Assembly: GCA_937125225.1 (NCBI GenBank)
Contig: CAKZLE010000025.1
Coordinates: forward strand, 1-64,000
Direction of reading: 5' to 3'
Length of the DNA: 64,000 nt
Source of the DNA: an uncultured Spirochaetia bacterium
Lineage (GTDB): Bacteria; Spirochaetota; Spirochaetia; CAKZLE01
Both the position numbers and the translations under genes were made by a program. Each line of letters opens with the position of its first letter. Positions within the stretch are counted from its first letter, which is position 1. Positions 16,822 through 25,619 of the stretch are shown here, in pieces. The notes below the pieces were generated by a model. That model worked only from the letters and a program-made list of their open reading frames with translations. It had not been told where the DNA came from and did not search any database.

Positions 16822-17952
16822 ATGAAACGTCTGAAGGTAATGACTGTAGTAGGAACTAGACCAGAAATCATCAGATTATCAGCAGTCATTAATAAGCTTG
16901 AAGAATCAGATGCAATAGAGCATGTTCTTGTCCATACTGGGCAGAACTATGACTATGAACTCAATGAAGTCTTTTTCAATGACTTCAAGTTGAGAAAACC
17001 TGACCACTTCTTGAATGCTGCAACAGGAACAGCATTAGAGACAATCGGTAATATCTTCATTAAGATAGATGCTGTATTGAATGAAGTGAACCCTGATGCA
17101 TTCCTGGTCCTAGGTGATACAAACAGTTGTCTTTGTGCTGTTGCAGCTAAAAGAAAACATATACCGGTATTTCATATGGAAGCTGGAAACAGATGTTTCG
17201 ATCAGAGAGTTCCTGAGGAGACAAACAGAAAGATCGTTGACCATATCTCTGATATCAATATGCCTTACAGTGATATTGCTAGAGAGTATCTCCTGAAAGA
17301 AGGGCTTCCTGCAGATAGAGTAATCAAGACAGGTAGTCCCATGTTTGAAGTCCTGAAATCCAGAGAATCTGATATTGATAAATCTAATGTTCTTGAACGA
17401 CTGGAACTCAAAGATGGAGAATACTTTGTTGTCTCTGCTCACAGAGAAGAGAACATCAATTCTGAAGATAACTTTCAGGATCTTGTTCAGAGTCTGAATA
17501 GTATTGCAGAAATCTACAAACTTCCAATTATAGTCAGTACCCATCCTAGAACAAGAAATATGATCAAAGAGAAGGGGATTGTCTTTAACCCTCTGATCCA
17601 GACATTGAAGCCTCTTGGTTTCAATGATTATGTAAAGTTACAGAAGAATGCAAAAGCAGTATTGAGTGACAGTGGGACTATCAGTGAAGAATCATCAATT
17701 CTAGGTTTCAAAGCATTGAATATCAGGCAAGCTCATGAACGTCCAGAAGCGATGGAAGAGGCGTCAGTTATTATGACGGGATTGAAGGAAGAAAGAATCC
17801 TGCAAGGCTTAGCAGTGATAGAGACTCAAGCCCCTAATACTTTAAGAATGGTATGTGACTATTCAACACCGAATGTTTCTGATAAGGTATTAAGAATAAT
17901 TCTTTCATATACAGATTATATTAATAGGGTTGTGTGGGGTTTTATAATTTAG
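16822..17952 (+). CDS. fnlC: UDP-N-acetylglucosamine-type 2-epimerase (FnlC/WbjD/CapG)
   Basis: A 376-residue WecB-fold epimerase. It has MTVVGTRPEIIRLSAVI at the N-terminus, VHTGQNYDYELNEVFF near residue 38, LVLGDTNSCLCA near 93, FHMEAGNRCFDQRVPEETNRKIVDH near 114 and SDSGTISEESSILG near 283. Asp, Glu and His residues of the active site are present. It converts UDP-L-PneNAc to UDP-L-FucNAc, completing the pathway begun by the two preceding genes. The three genes form a compact block with common composition, distinct from both flanks. Confidence 0.92.
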   Translation: MKRLKVMTVVGTRPEIIRLSAVINKLEESDAIEHVLVHTGQNYDYELNEVFFNDFKLRKPDHFLNAATGTALETIGNIFIKIDAVLNEVNPDAFLVLGDTNSCLCAVAAKRKHIPVFHMEAGNRCFDQRVPEETNRKIVDHISDINMPYSDIAREYLLKEGLPADRVIKTGSPMFEVLKSRESDIDKSNVLERLELKDGEYFVVSAHREENINSEDNFQDLVQSLNSIAEIYKLPIIVSTHPRTRNMIKEKGIVFNPLIQTLKPLGFNDYVKLQKNAKAVLSDSGTISEESSILGFKALNIRQAHERPEAMEEASVIMTGLKEERILQGLAVIETQAPNTLRMVCDYSTPNVSDKVLRIILSYTDYINRVVWGFII

Positions 17953-17961
17953 GAACAGCAA

Positions 17962-18606
17962 ATGAGTAGTAGTATTTTCATATTTGGAGCTGGAGGAGTT
18001 GCTCGCGAAGTTGCATGGATTATTGATGATATCAATAAAGTAGAACCAAAGTGGGATATCAAGGGATTTCTTGTTGATGGTAAATGTACAACAAATTATA
18101 TTGATAAGATTCCAGTTATTAATGGATTGAATTGTTTAAAAGATAATCAATCACCCAAAGTGATAATTGCTGTTGGTTCTGGCGCTAAAAGAGCAGAAAT
18201 TGCTAGTCGTATTTTGAGCATTAATTCAGAAACACAATTTCCAAATATTATACATCCTTCAGTTATTAAATCAAATCTTGTTTCATTTGGAGTTGGAAAC
18301 ATAATTTATCCAAATTGTGTAATAACTACAAATGTAGTTATTGGTAATTATAATCAAATTCATATAGCTAGTGTTTTGTCTCATGATTCAATAGTTAAAG
18401 ATTATGTTACTATTTTACCTGGATGTAATATTTCAGGTAATGTTGTCTTAAATGAAGGTTGTAGTCTAGGTGTTGGCTCTAAAATAATTCAACAAAAGTC
18501 AGTAGGGAGAAATAGTTTCATTGGGGCTGGCGCCATTGTAATAAATTCAATCCCTGAAGGAGTTCTTGCTGTTGGGATTCCTGCAATAATTAAAAAGAAA
18601 TACTAA
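17962..18606 (+). CDS. NeuD/PglD-like sugar acyltransferase
   Basis: A 214-residue protein with the two-part NeuD/PglD layout: an N-terminal Rossmann-like domain (IFIFGAGGVAREVAWIIDD, then IIAVGSGAKRAEIA) and a C-terminal left-handed beta-helix (NIIYPNCVITTNVVIGNYNQIHIASVLSHDSIV) where the SHD His is the catalytic base type, ending GVLAVGIPAIIKKK. It acetylates an amino or hydroxyl group of a nucleotide sugar or glycan, usually with acetyl-CoA. It is AT-rich again, unlike the fnl genes, and is the last gene of the operon. A terminator candidate lies 300 bases on. Confidence 0.8.
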   Translation: MSSSIFIFGAGGVAREVAWIIDDINKVEPKWDIKGFLVDGKCTTNYIDKIPVINGLNCLKDNQSPKVIIAVGSGAKRAEIASRILSINSETQFPNIIHPSVIKSNLVSFGVGNIIYPNCVITTNVVIGNYNQIHIASVLSHDSIVKDYVTILPGCNISGNVVLNEGCSLGVGSKIIQQKSVGRNSFIGAGAIVINSIPEGVLAVGIPAIIKKKY

Positions 18607-18901
18607 TAATGGAATTAATGTATATTTTTTGACATCATTGAACGATTCCAGAGTCCATCAAAATAAAACACGAATCGGAGAGCTAACGCTTAAGCAGAAA
18701 GAGCTCTATATATGCTCTTCAGGATTGATCCTGATTCCTTGGTAAAATTGCTTGGAAATTAGGAGCTATTTTTAGAGGTTTCAAACATTATGTAAAGATA
18801 CTAAATAATTTTAAAAAGAATTGATAATGTTCAGAGTTATTGCTGTTTGTTTAAATAACCTGTATTCTGTACCAGCTAAAACTGGTACATCATCAAATAA
18901 C
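18607..18901. other. Intergenic stretch after the polysaccharide operon
   Basis: No open frame of note is seen. It contains a small hairpin (accag/ctggt at 18871-18886). The remainder is AT-rich and looks like the degraded edge of the accessory region. Confidence 0.4.
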
Positions 18902-18941
18902 ATAGCTGAATCGGGTATGAATCTGGTTCAGCTATATTTTT
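18902..18941 (+). terminator. Probable Rho-independent terminator
   Basis: ATAGCTGAA (18902-18910) pairs with TTCAGCTAT (18927-18935), followed by ATTTTTG. It would end read-through from the O-antigen operon. Confidence 0.65.
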
Positions 18942-19068
18942 GTCCAATCAAAAATGTAATGAAAACAAAACAGAAATGAAAACAATAAAAATAGTATATT
19001 GCTGAGATTCTAACGGTTGAGAACTAAAGATTCATTCTTAGTTGCATCAGAAATGAGAGGGTAGGTGC

Positions 19069-19471
19069 ATGTATCTGTTTGCTGTCATTGATGTCTATAG
19101 CAGATATCTTGTGGCCTATGAGCTATCGAGTACCCTGGAAAAGGAGTTTGTGCTTCGGTGTCTAAAACGGGCCTATCTGAAGACAAAACCAGAGATCCAG
19201 AATTCTGATCAAGGAGGACATTTCACCAATACAAGCTATGTTGAATTAGTGAAAACTTCAGGAATCAGGATATCTATGGATAGCAAGGGAAGAGCTCTGG
19301 ATAACATCTATATTGAGCGGTTCTTCAGGAGCTTGAAGTAAGAAGAGGTGTACTTGAATGAATATGATTAACCCAGAACATTGAGACGAGCTCTGTGCGG
19401 AATAAATTGATTTTTACAACTATGAACGCCCTCATCAGGCATTAGGATATAAGACTCCTGGGGAACTATAA
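19069..19471 (+). pseudogene. Truncated IS3-family transposase OrfB
   Basis: The open part (19069-19341) encodes 90 residues of an rve integrase core: VIDVYSRYLVAYEL with the first catalytic Asp, IQNSDQGGHFTN with the second, and IERFFRSLK with the Glu. It stops at a TAA inside the core. Beyond it, shifted and interrupted frames still encode EEVYLNEYD and a C-terminus like NYERPHQALGYKTPGEL, ending near 19471. The N-terminal part and OrfA are gone and no terminal repeats are apparent, so this is an inactive relic. Confidence 0.75.
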
Positions 19472-19573
19472 CACCAGGATGATCTATATAAAAAACAGGC
19501 ATAATCGAAAGGAGGATGAGACTTTTTTCTCTAGATTAGTGTCTTGACAAGTAGGTCCACCTTAGTTACGGCT

Positions 19574-19852
19574 ATGAATGAAATAGAACTAACAACAGAA
19601 GAAACAGCATCAATTTTGCAGGTGCTTCATCAATGGGAAGTGAATTTTCTAGATAGTATCGAATCATTTGTTAGCGAAGAAAACTATGATGAATTAGCAA
19701 GCCTTCTTTTTGACTCAAGGCGGTCAGTAGATGAAGAGGTTTATTTCCGACAGTATACATGGGTTGTTGATACTTTGAAATTACTCATTGAGAAGATAAT
19801 CTCTGAAAAGAATATGACTGCCCTTGGTCGACTTGAGACAATTATTAGATAA
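19574..19852 (+). CDS. Small acidic helical protein of unknown function
   Basis: 92 residues from ATG 19574, starting NEIELTTEETASILQVL. It is rich in Glu and Leu, with no signal peptide or membrane segment. ATG 19574 is preferred to the TTG at 19544, because the latter lies in the degraded IS3 margin. It overlaps the next frame by 29 bases, so either the two are translationally coupled or one ancestral gene has been split by a frameshift near 19825-19850. Family not recognised. Confidence 0.45.
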   Translation: MNEIELTTEETASILQVLHQWEVNFLDSIESFVSEENYDELASLLFDSRRSVDEEVYFRQYTWVVDTLKLLIEKIISEKNMTALGRLETIIR

Positions 19853-20210
19853 TTCATTGTTAAGTGAAGAATATGTAATTGAACAACGTAAAAAAATAAT
19901 TCTACCAGGAAGTATCACAATTTCTGGTAATGAGATATTTTTAATTAAAGATGAGACTCTTCAATTACATCTAGAACAAGTTCCAAAAGATTCTTGGGGT
20001 TACCATAGTGATGTTATTTTGTGGGATAGTAGTGAACCTGATATTGTAGAAATAACAGATACGGGATATGTGATAGGATTAGGTTTTGGGGTAAGCACTA
20101 TTCATATGGTAACTCCTGATGGCAAGTATAGGAATCAAATCAAGATTAAGGTGGATGAGATTGTCCCTAAAGATTTTATGCCGGAAAGTGTAGCAAAACA
20201 AATAGACTAA
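19824..20210 (+). CDS. Bacterial Ig-like (BIG2-type) domain protein
   Basis: 128 residues. From about residue 30 on, the pattern is that of a BIG2 fold: a strand PGSITISGNEIFLIKDETLQL, then ILWDSSEPDIVEIT, GYVIGLGFGVSTIHMVTPDGK and a last strand NQIKIKVDE. Such domains normally sit in exported proteins, but no signal peptide is present. The only starts (TTG 19824 or later) lie inside the preceding gene. A broken remnant of a larger secreted protein is likely, though a real small gene cannot be excluded. Confidence 0.45.
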   Translation: MVDLRQLLDNSLLSEEYVIEQRKKIILPGSITISGNEIFLIKDETLQLHLEQVPKDSWGYHSDVILWDSSEPDIVEITDTGYVIGLGFGVSTIHMVTPDGKYRNQIKIKVDEIVPKDFMPESVAKQID

Positions 20211-20317
20211 ATAATATCTTTAGGAGAGTCGGGTCTCTGAAGGAAGACCAAGAGAGGCACAGAATCTAGAGAAGATGTACCTGCAGGGTGTATTTGAGGG
20301 GACCCCTGATTTCTATC
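20211..20317. other. Short gap without a recognised gene
   Basis: Frames are interrupted. There is a purine-rich stretch around 20221-20280, and nothing recognisable is seen. Confidence 0.3.
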
Positions 20318-20452
20318 ATGAGAATTGATTATGAAAGACAGATAGGTAATGTTCTTTGCATTGTTGAAGGATCAGATCGAGAATTCAGGACATTGTACAG
20401 GATATTCCATAGTATTCTTGGATACCGTTTTGAAATGATCAGAAGGCACTGA
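20318..20452 (+). pseudogene. 44-codon fragment, possible TOPRIM-type N-terminus
   Basis: ATG 20318 opens a 44-residue frame reading RIDYERQIGNVLCIVEGSDREF and RIFHSILGYRFEMI before a TGA. The IVEGxxxEF pattern resembles the first strand and Glu of a TOPRIM-like nuclease or ATPase-associated domain, but it is too short to assign. It is probably the preserved tip of a deleted accessory gene. Confidence 0.3.
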
Positions 20453-20489
20453 TATTAACTTTTTTAATATGTTTTAAACCTGGTGTTTA

Positions 20490-20606
20490 TGTAATGATTT
20501 ATCTATAAAATCATTACATTCTATACTAGAATATTGAGTATCTAAATATAATAAAAGTAAATAGAGAACTATTGATTTGTAATGTATTTATGGTATAATC
20601 ATTACA
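20490..20606 (+). promoter_or_regulatory. Promoter and paired operators of the AbiE-type operon
   Basis: An inverted repeat TGTAATGATTT/AAATCATTACA (20490-20500 and 20508-20518) is followed by a second, TGTAATG/CATTACA (20578-20584 and 20600-20606), which encloses the -10 box TATAAT (20594-20599). TTGATT at 20572-20577 is a plausible -35 at 16-base spacing. AbiEi antitoxins of the family are known to bind inverted repeats in their own promoter, so these are likely autoregulatory sites. The expected transcript start is only a few bases from ATG 20608. Confidence 0.75.
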
Positions 20607-20607
20607 T

Positions 20608-21231
20608 ATGAGAGAAGTTAATTATCAGAAAATCGTAGAGAAGAGAATACTATCTTTGAAAGATGGAGAGATATTCTTTCTAGAATATTTTATTGAAGTG
20701 GTACCTGACAGAAATACCATACGGGTCATACTCTATCGATTAGTTGAGAAAGGGTTGATAAAACGTCTAGCTCAGGGAATATTTACCAAGCCAAAATTCA
20801 GTCAACTGCTGAACAGATCAATCATTCCTGATGCTGATCAGATAGCCCATGCAATAGCTAGACGTGATAAGGCTAGAATCATATATGCAGGTAATATGGC
20901 ATTGAATATTTTAGGTCTAACAACACAGGTGCCTATGAAAGTAGCCTATTATACTGATGGTTATCCCAGAAAGATCACTCTATATGATTCAAGAGAGGTT
21001 ATCTTCAAGGTAGGTTCTCCAAAGCTGTTCTCCTATAAGCATGAATCAATACAGTTAGTTGTCATCGGATTGAAACAGATCGGGAAACGAAGATTAGAAG
21101 ACTTTGAGAACAATAGAATACAGTTTTCTCTCAGGGCTATAGATCCTGTTATGTATGCAGAGGATAGAGCTTTAATACCAGATTGGATTGATAAGATACT
21201 ACTTCCAATGATCAGCGAAGAGGATAGATAG
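20608..21231 (+). CDS. Type IV antitoxin, AbiEi/DUF6088 family
   Basis: 207 residues with an N-terminal winged helix-turn-helix (DRNTIRVILYRLVEKGLIKRLAQGIFTKP around residues 34-62), the feature by which AbiEi-type antitoxins bind their promoter. The C-terminal part contains IYAGNMALNILGLTTQVP, typical of DUF6088. It is encoded immediately before the nucleotidyltransferase toxin and shares a promoter carrying two inverted repeats. The start has no Shine-Dalgarno sequence and lies close to the predicted transcript start, suggesting leaderless translation. Confidence 0.85.
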   Translation: MREVNYQKIVEKRILSLKDGEIFFLEYFIEVVPDRNTIRVILYRLVEKGLIKRLAQGIFTKPKFSQLLNRSIIPDADQIAHAIARRDKARIIYAGNMALNILGLTTQVPMKVAYYTDGYPRKITLYDSREVIFKVGSPKLFSYKHESIQLVVIGLKQIGKRRLEDFENNRIQFSLRAIDPVMYAEDRALIPDWIDKILLPMISEEDR

Positions 21232-22257
21232 ATGTGGCTGAATTTAACTACTGATGAGAGGCTTGAGATTTTACAGTTTGTATCAAGTGAATCTAGAATC
21301 CCTATTCATGCTGTAGAGAAGGATTGGTGGGTGACTCGTGTACTAGAAGCTTTATTTTCTAGTTGTGCTGCTGACTCTTTTATATTCAAAGGTGGTACCT
21401 CTCTAAGCAAAGGGTGGGACGTTATCCATCGTTTTTCAGAGGATATTGATATTGATATTGGTATCAATCGTGAACTTTTAGGATTCTCAGGAGCATTATC
21501 AAAGAATCAGATCAGTGATAAGCTTAGAAGAGCATCAAAAACCTTTGTTGATAATGAGCTGAAAGATATTATTTCACAAGGCTTGTGGCAGCAGGGAATA
21601 GATTCTTCACAGTTTGAAATTTACACTGAAGAGACACCAATATCTACAACTGATCCGAGAAAGATCTATATAAAATATAAATCTGTAACAGATCATAGTA
21701 TGGCCTATATTGGTAAGGAAGTTCATGTTGAAGCTGGTGCAAGGAGTATTATCGACCCTTCTAGTAGCAAAGCTATTTCTTCATTGATAGATTTGATACT
21801 ACCAGACCAGAAGTTTGCTAGGCCATCCTTCAATGCTAAAGTCACTCCAATAGGAAGGACGTTCTTGGAAAAAGCTTTCTTATTGCATGAAGAGTTTTCA
21901 AAACCAAAAGAGAAAATTCGGAATCATCGTATGAGTCGTCATATGTATGATTTAGAAAAACTCATGGATTATTCTGAAGCTATGGACTATTTGTTTGATA
22001 GTGAAATGTATATGAATATTATTGAGCATCGGAAAAAATTTATTCATTTACAAGGTTTTGATTATGAGACTCTTTATCCTCAAACAATCAATCTCATACC
22101 AATAGACGATTCAGTTTTAACAGCATGGGAAAATGATTATAAAAGTATGCGATCAGAGATGATCTATGGAGAAACACTCTCTTTTGATACACTGATAGAT
22201 AGACTAAAAGAACTTCAGGGTAGATTTCGAGAAGCCGCAATTGCCGGTTTAACTTAA
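21232..22257 (+). CDS. Nucleotidyltransferase toxin, AbiEii/AbiGii family
   Basis: 341 residues with the nucleotidyltransferase core: FIFKGGTSLSKGWD near residues 54-67 (GS/GGTxLS motif) and FSEDIDIDI near 73 with the metal-binding Asp pair. The N-terminal AVEKDWWVTRVLEALF is a conserved AbiEii segment. AbiEii-type toxins modify tRNA or otherwise block growth, and the pair can act in phage abortive infection. It starts at the base after the antitoxin stop. No truncation is evident, so the module is likely functional. Confidence 0.88.
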   Translation: MWLNLTTDERLEILQFVSSESRIPIHAVEKDWWVTRVLEALFSSCAADSFIFKGGTSLSKGWDVIHRFSEDIDIDIGINRELLGFSGALSKNQISDKLRRASKTFVDNELKDIISQGLWQQGIDSSQFEIYTEETPISTTDPRKIYIKYKSVTDHSMAYIGKEVHVEAGARSIIDPSSSKAISSLIDLILPDQKFARPSFNAKVTPIGRTFLEKAFLLHEEFSKPKEKIRNHRMSRHMYDLEKLMDYSEAMDYLFDSEMYMNIIEHRKKFIHLQGFDYETLYPQTINLIPIDDSVLTAWENDYKSMRSEMIYGETLSFDTLIDRLKELQGRFREAAIAGLT

Positions 22258-22287
22258 AACACGAATTATTCCCCTTTCAACTTCTGC

Positions 22288-22327
22288 TATAATCTTTCTT
22301 TTGAATATATCGAAAAACCGATATATT
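22288..22327 (+). promoter_or_regulatory. Promoter -10 and operator of the HTH gene
   Basis: TATAAT at 22288-22293 is followed by a perfect inverted repeat AATATATCG (22304-22312) and CGATATATT (22319-22327) positioned at the expected transcript start. It is a probable autoregulatory site for the adjacent small HTH protein. Confidence 0.6.
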
Positions 22328-22342
22328 ATAGATAGAGATTAT

Positions 22343-22612
22343 ATGAAATTTATTGAATATTTAAAAGAACAGAAGATCACATTACAGGACTTGGCAACAG
22401 CCTGTTCTATACCATATGCAACACTGCACAATAATATAGAGAGACCTCAAACTCTTAAAGTAGTTAATCTCAGGAAGATCAGTTCCTATCTAGATATTCC
22501 CATGGAACAGCTGTTCTCGATGATGGAGGATAAAACAGAATCATTACTCCAGGTCTTTCTTGAACAGAAGAGGAATAACCTTTCTGGAAAATATCTATCA
22601 TTATCCCTATGA
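22343..22612 (+). CDS. XRE-like helix-turn-helix protein, 3' end cut by an IS21 relic
   Basis: From ATG 22343 the product is about 89 residues: a small HTH domain (ITLQDLATACSIPYATLHNNIERP, then VVNLRKISSYLDIPMEQLFS). The domain fits Cro/CI or HipB-type DNA-binding proteins. The last 10 or so codons run into DNA that also encodes the broken end of an IS21 transposase, so the native C-terminus is probably missing. An operator-like palindrome lies in front. No partner toxin gene is next to it; one may have been deleted with the IS arrival. Confidence 0.6.
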   Translation: MKFIEYLKEQKITLQDLATACSIPYATLHNNIERPQTLKVVNLRKISSYLDIPMEQLFSMMEDKTESLLQVFLEQKRNNLSGKYLSLSL

Positions 22613-23162
22613 AGAGATTCTCTTGCCTTGCATTAGTGAAGAACTCGATGTAGCGTTTACTGCAATGAGTACACACGAGAGCAAAGCATCCTAAACGATA
22701 GAGCTTTCCGGCATCATCAACGGCATTGATGAATCCCCAATCCATCTGGTAACATTCCCCGGGCTTCATGGAATACCGTCGTCCTCGGTTAGAGGATGTC
22801 ACGGTTTTCTGTCTAACGACCTGTGGTAACAGATGTCGATGCTCTTGGACATACGTCTTTACCGTAGTCTGGCCGCCAGGATACCCCAGCTTCTGTAATC
22901 TGCGAAAGATATTGGCAGCATTGTGATTCCCATGTTTCATGGTCTCATTGATCACAGATTCAAAAGGGGTAAGGATGGTCAGTTCTTGCCGTTTCCCTTT
23001 GTTCCCATGATCCTTGATGCCAGAATCTCTGAACTTTCTCAAGGTGTTCCTACTGAAGCCTGTCTCTCGACGAAGAGCTGACAAATTCCAGATATCATTT
23101 CCTTGATCCTTTAACTTTTGTTGTGCTTCTGCTATGATTTCAGCGTTAGTACGTTTATGCAC
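22606..23162 (-). pseudogene. Truncated IS21-family transposase IstA
   Basis: On the minus strand the N-terminal 185 or so residues of IstA are intact: an HTH region (FSRNTLRKFRDSG), a linker, then YQMDWGFINA with the first catalytic Asp and YIEFFTNARQENLFIG. After that the frame leaves the family pattern and enters the flanking HTH gene, so the remaining catalytic core and the whole istB helper gene are missing. The outer end near 23200-23235 has TGTGCA-type sequences typical of IS21 termini. Inactive relic. Confidence 0.75.
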
Positions 23163-23430
23163 ACTAATTCTCCTTTGTAGAAGTTGGTCTTTTTACAAGG
23201 TGCACAGTGACCGGTTTAGGAGACAATGTGCAATTCTACTTCAATCAAGAGCTATATCTTATTAGTGGGATAACGAGTACACTCTAACCGAGCCGCATTA
23301 TATGCTTTTCTTTTAGGCTCCAATTAGTTTAATACCATTAAGAATCCGAAAATTAAATGACAGTATGGAAACACAGCAAAGGACTCACCCCATGCACTAT
23401 GCGTAGGGATGTTACGATTTGGAGGATTCA

Positions 23431-23934
23431 ATGGCCACATTTAAAGACAATCTATTAGTAAATCGAATTATTTCACTATTAGTCGGAGGATTACTAGTAT
23501 TTGCAATCATGAGTTTTACTGTTGTAAAAACAGCTAATGATGAGAATACAAAAATTGCTACCGCACTAGAAGACTCACTCTACGAAGCAGGAAGACTTCT
23601 TGATGATGCAAAAGCTCAATTGGAAAATAGAGATTATACTGAATCAAAAGAGACCTTAGAGAAACTCTTTGAGTATCAGCCGGGTTCCCCTGAAGCTCTT
23701 GAGGGAAAAACTCTTCTCACCAGTATAGATACAGCAGAAGCGATAGCTGAAGCGAGATGGGTAGAAGCTCTACCCCAGATCAAGGAAGATTGGGCACAAG
23801 CTATGGCTGCTGATCTACGTGCTAAATCAGATGAAGAACGAGCTGATATGGAAGAAGGCCTAGAAAAGACGATTACTCAGGCCTGGGATAAGGCAGAATC
23901 AAAAGTTCGTATTGAATGGGAACGTAATATCTAA
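23431..23934 (+). CDS. Membrane-anchored helical protein of unknown function
   Basis: 167 residues from ATG 23431, which has GGAGG at 23421-23425. One N-terminal membrane segment (RIISLLVGGLLVFAIMSFTVV, residues about 11-31) is followed by a soluble, very acidic, Ala/Glu-rich helical domain with a TPR-like pair (AKAQLENRDYTESKETLEKLFEYQPGSPEAL). It probably projects outside the inner membrane and forms a coiled assembly. Family not recognised. A terminator follows directly, so it is a single-gene unit. Confidence 0.7.
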   Translation: MATFKDNLLVNRIISLLVGGLLVFAIMSFTVVKTANDENTKIATALEDSLYEAGRLLDDAKAQLENRDYTESKETLEKLFEYQPGSPEALEGKTLLTSIDTAEAIAEARWVEALPQIKEDWAQAMAADLRAKSDEERADMEEGLEKTITQAWDKAESKVRIEWERNI

Positions 23935-23957
23935 TAGCTTATAGATGATGAAGAATG

Positions 23958-24017
23958 AACTCCAGGAGACAAGTCCCCAATTATATATTGGAGAAATTGT
24001 ATTCTGGAGTTTTTTTA
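23958..24017 (+). terminator. Rho-independent terminator
   Basis: AACTCCAG (23958-23965) pairs with CTGGAGTT (24004-24011), followed by a run of seven T. It closes the membrane-protein gene. Confidence 0.7.
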
Positions 24018-24193
24018 TTACGAGTCATCCCATCTGTAGCCATGGATTCCCTTCCTTGAGTGACCGAATTATAACTAATGAGATCACCATCTTGGGGTAA
24101 TTAGCATCGATTGTTTCTGTGTTGAGAGCACTCTCTCGATAATTGGTCTTCAGCTAAAAGATGCACCACTTGAATGAAGAGTTTGCTTTCTCC

Positions 24194-25554
24194 TTATAAC
24201 GCTATAAAATCAAACTCTTGATGGCCAAGTGTTCCAATAAAGACCTCCACGAGTTTCTGTTGATCTTCCTCCGAAAGTGTCAGCGCTTCAGTAAGGGCAT
24301 GGAGTACTGCAGAGAGAATCAGAAAGAGGGCTTCCTGGTAGGTAATGTCCTGGATCTCATCGAAGGTATCAAAGAATAGATCTCCAATGGACCTGGAATC
24401 CTCCTGAAATCGTTGAAGTTCGGCCAGCATGATGTACTGGGCACAGGTGATTGCGGTATGAGCGGTAATCGCATCATAATTCCGGGAAGAGCAACCTTTG
24501 ACGATCTTCAGGTACTGTTTTGCTACTTTGAAGAAAACTTCGATCGCCCACCGTTTCCCATAGGTTTGGATAATGTCATCTTCATCCATCGTCATGTCAG
24601 AGGAAATAAGAACCAGGTAATCGTTTCGTTTACTTCGATTACGGATGAATACCAATCGTGCGGGAATAGAACCACCATCTTTCTGAGATACAGTCACCAT
24701 CACAGAAAGCAGGTATCGAGATCTTCCCCTTCGTTTCTTCGAGCTATCGAAGATGTTTTTTACCGATTGTCGTACCCTTCGAATTCGTAATAGATCTTCT
24801 GAGATTTCTTCACCATGGCCACACAATGATACCCTAAAGCTGATACTCTGAGGATGAAGGAAGGAAATGAGAACCAGGAATCAACCAGTACATGAGAGGC
24901 CTGAATCCCTGCACGCTTTGCCTGTTCCAGCAATGCTATGGTTGTATCCGGAGCATATTGGATAGCCATTTCCCGACGAGATCTTGCAGCAGCATAAGCA
25001 TGTTCATGGGCCTCTACTAATCGTTTTGATGGGTTTTGTGAGCTCATGAGGCAGAAGTTGACGGGGATGAAAGTATTCCCATCACTCCATCCTAAGGTGA
25101 GCAGTCGATATCCGTAACCATAGATATGACGAGCATGGTCATAAACTCTGGATAAGAGTTCCGTCTTTCTGGATCTACTCCGATCATAGAAACTGTCATC
25201 AATGATGAAGACGGACCTGCGATTCTCACTGGTCAATGGGAGAATCTTCCCAATGACCTGCTGTGAAAGAGTCAGGAGAAACCGTGTCCAATCGATAGAG
25301 GGCAGATTCAGTAAGCGGTAGACCGTATCTTTCTTGATGAGATGACCTGGATCATAATCCAGGCAGCGATGTAATGACTTCCCGGTGAACAATGCAGAAA
25401 AGATCATCTGTAGAGTCACTCCTACAGAAATTCCTTTCTGTTTATGGGCTCCACACTGTTTGAGTAAGTGGATGATGTTGTGGTTTTTAAAGAAATTGGA
25501 GATTATTTGTTTTCCGTTATCGCCATTTAGAGCGTTTTCTGGTAGAGTTGGCAT
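24194..25554 (-). pseudogene. IS4-family transposase (copy 1), single frameshift
   Basis: A nearly full-length transposase of about 450 codons. The upstream frame (from ATG 25554) contains a DDE-type first Asp (FIIDDSFYDRS) and LVDSWFSFPS with the second. The downstream frame contains YGKRWAIEVFFKVAK, an exact Y-(2)-R-(3)-E-(6)-K signature of IS4. The frames are joined near 24772, where comparison with copy 2 (FEGRRQSVK) shows that one base is missing. Without the frameshift it would be complete. Its left end carries a long fold-back hairpin (25555-25619). It sits between the membrane-protein gene and an AAA_14 relic. Confidence 0.8.
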
Positions 25555-25619
25555 GTAATAGACCTCTTTGGTTATGTTTTTTAGTCAATCACATTATACC
25601 AAATATAGAGGTCTATTAC
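25555..25619 (-). repeat. Fold-back inverted repeat upstream of the IS4 transposase start
   Basis: GTAATAGACCTCT (25555-25567) is complementary to AGAGGTCTATTAC (25607-25619), with further pairing of TTGGT to ACCAA inside. Placed directly before the transposase start, a transcript entering from outside would fold this leader, a known way in which IS10 and IS50 avoid activation by read-through. Confidence 0.65.

Noticed and set aside
17110-17544. Minus-strand frame of 144 codons
   Set aside because: It is antisense to fnlC.
24413-24790. Plus-strand frame of 125 codons
   Set aside because: It is the reverse reading of the IS4 transposase.
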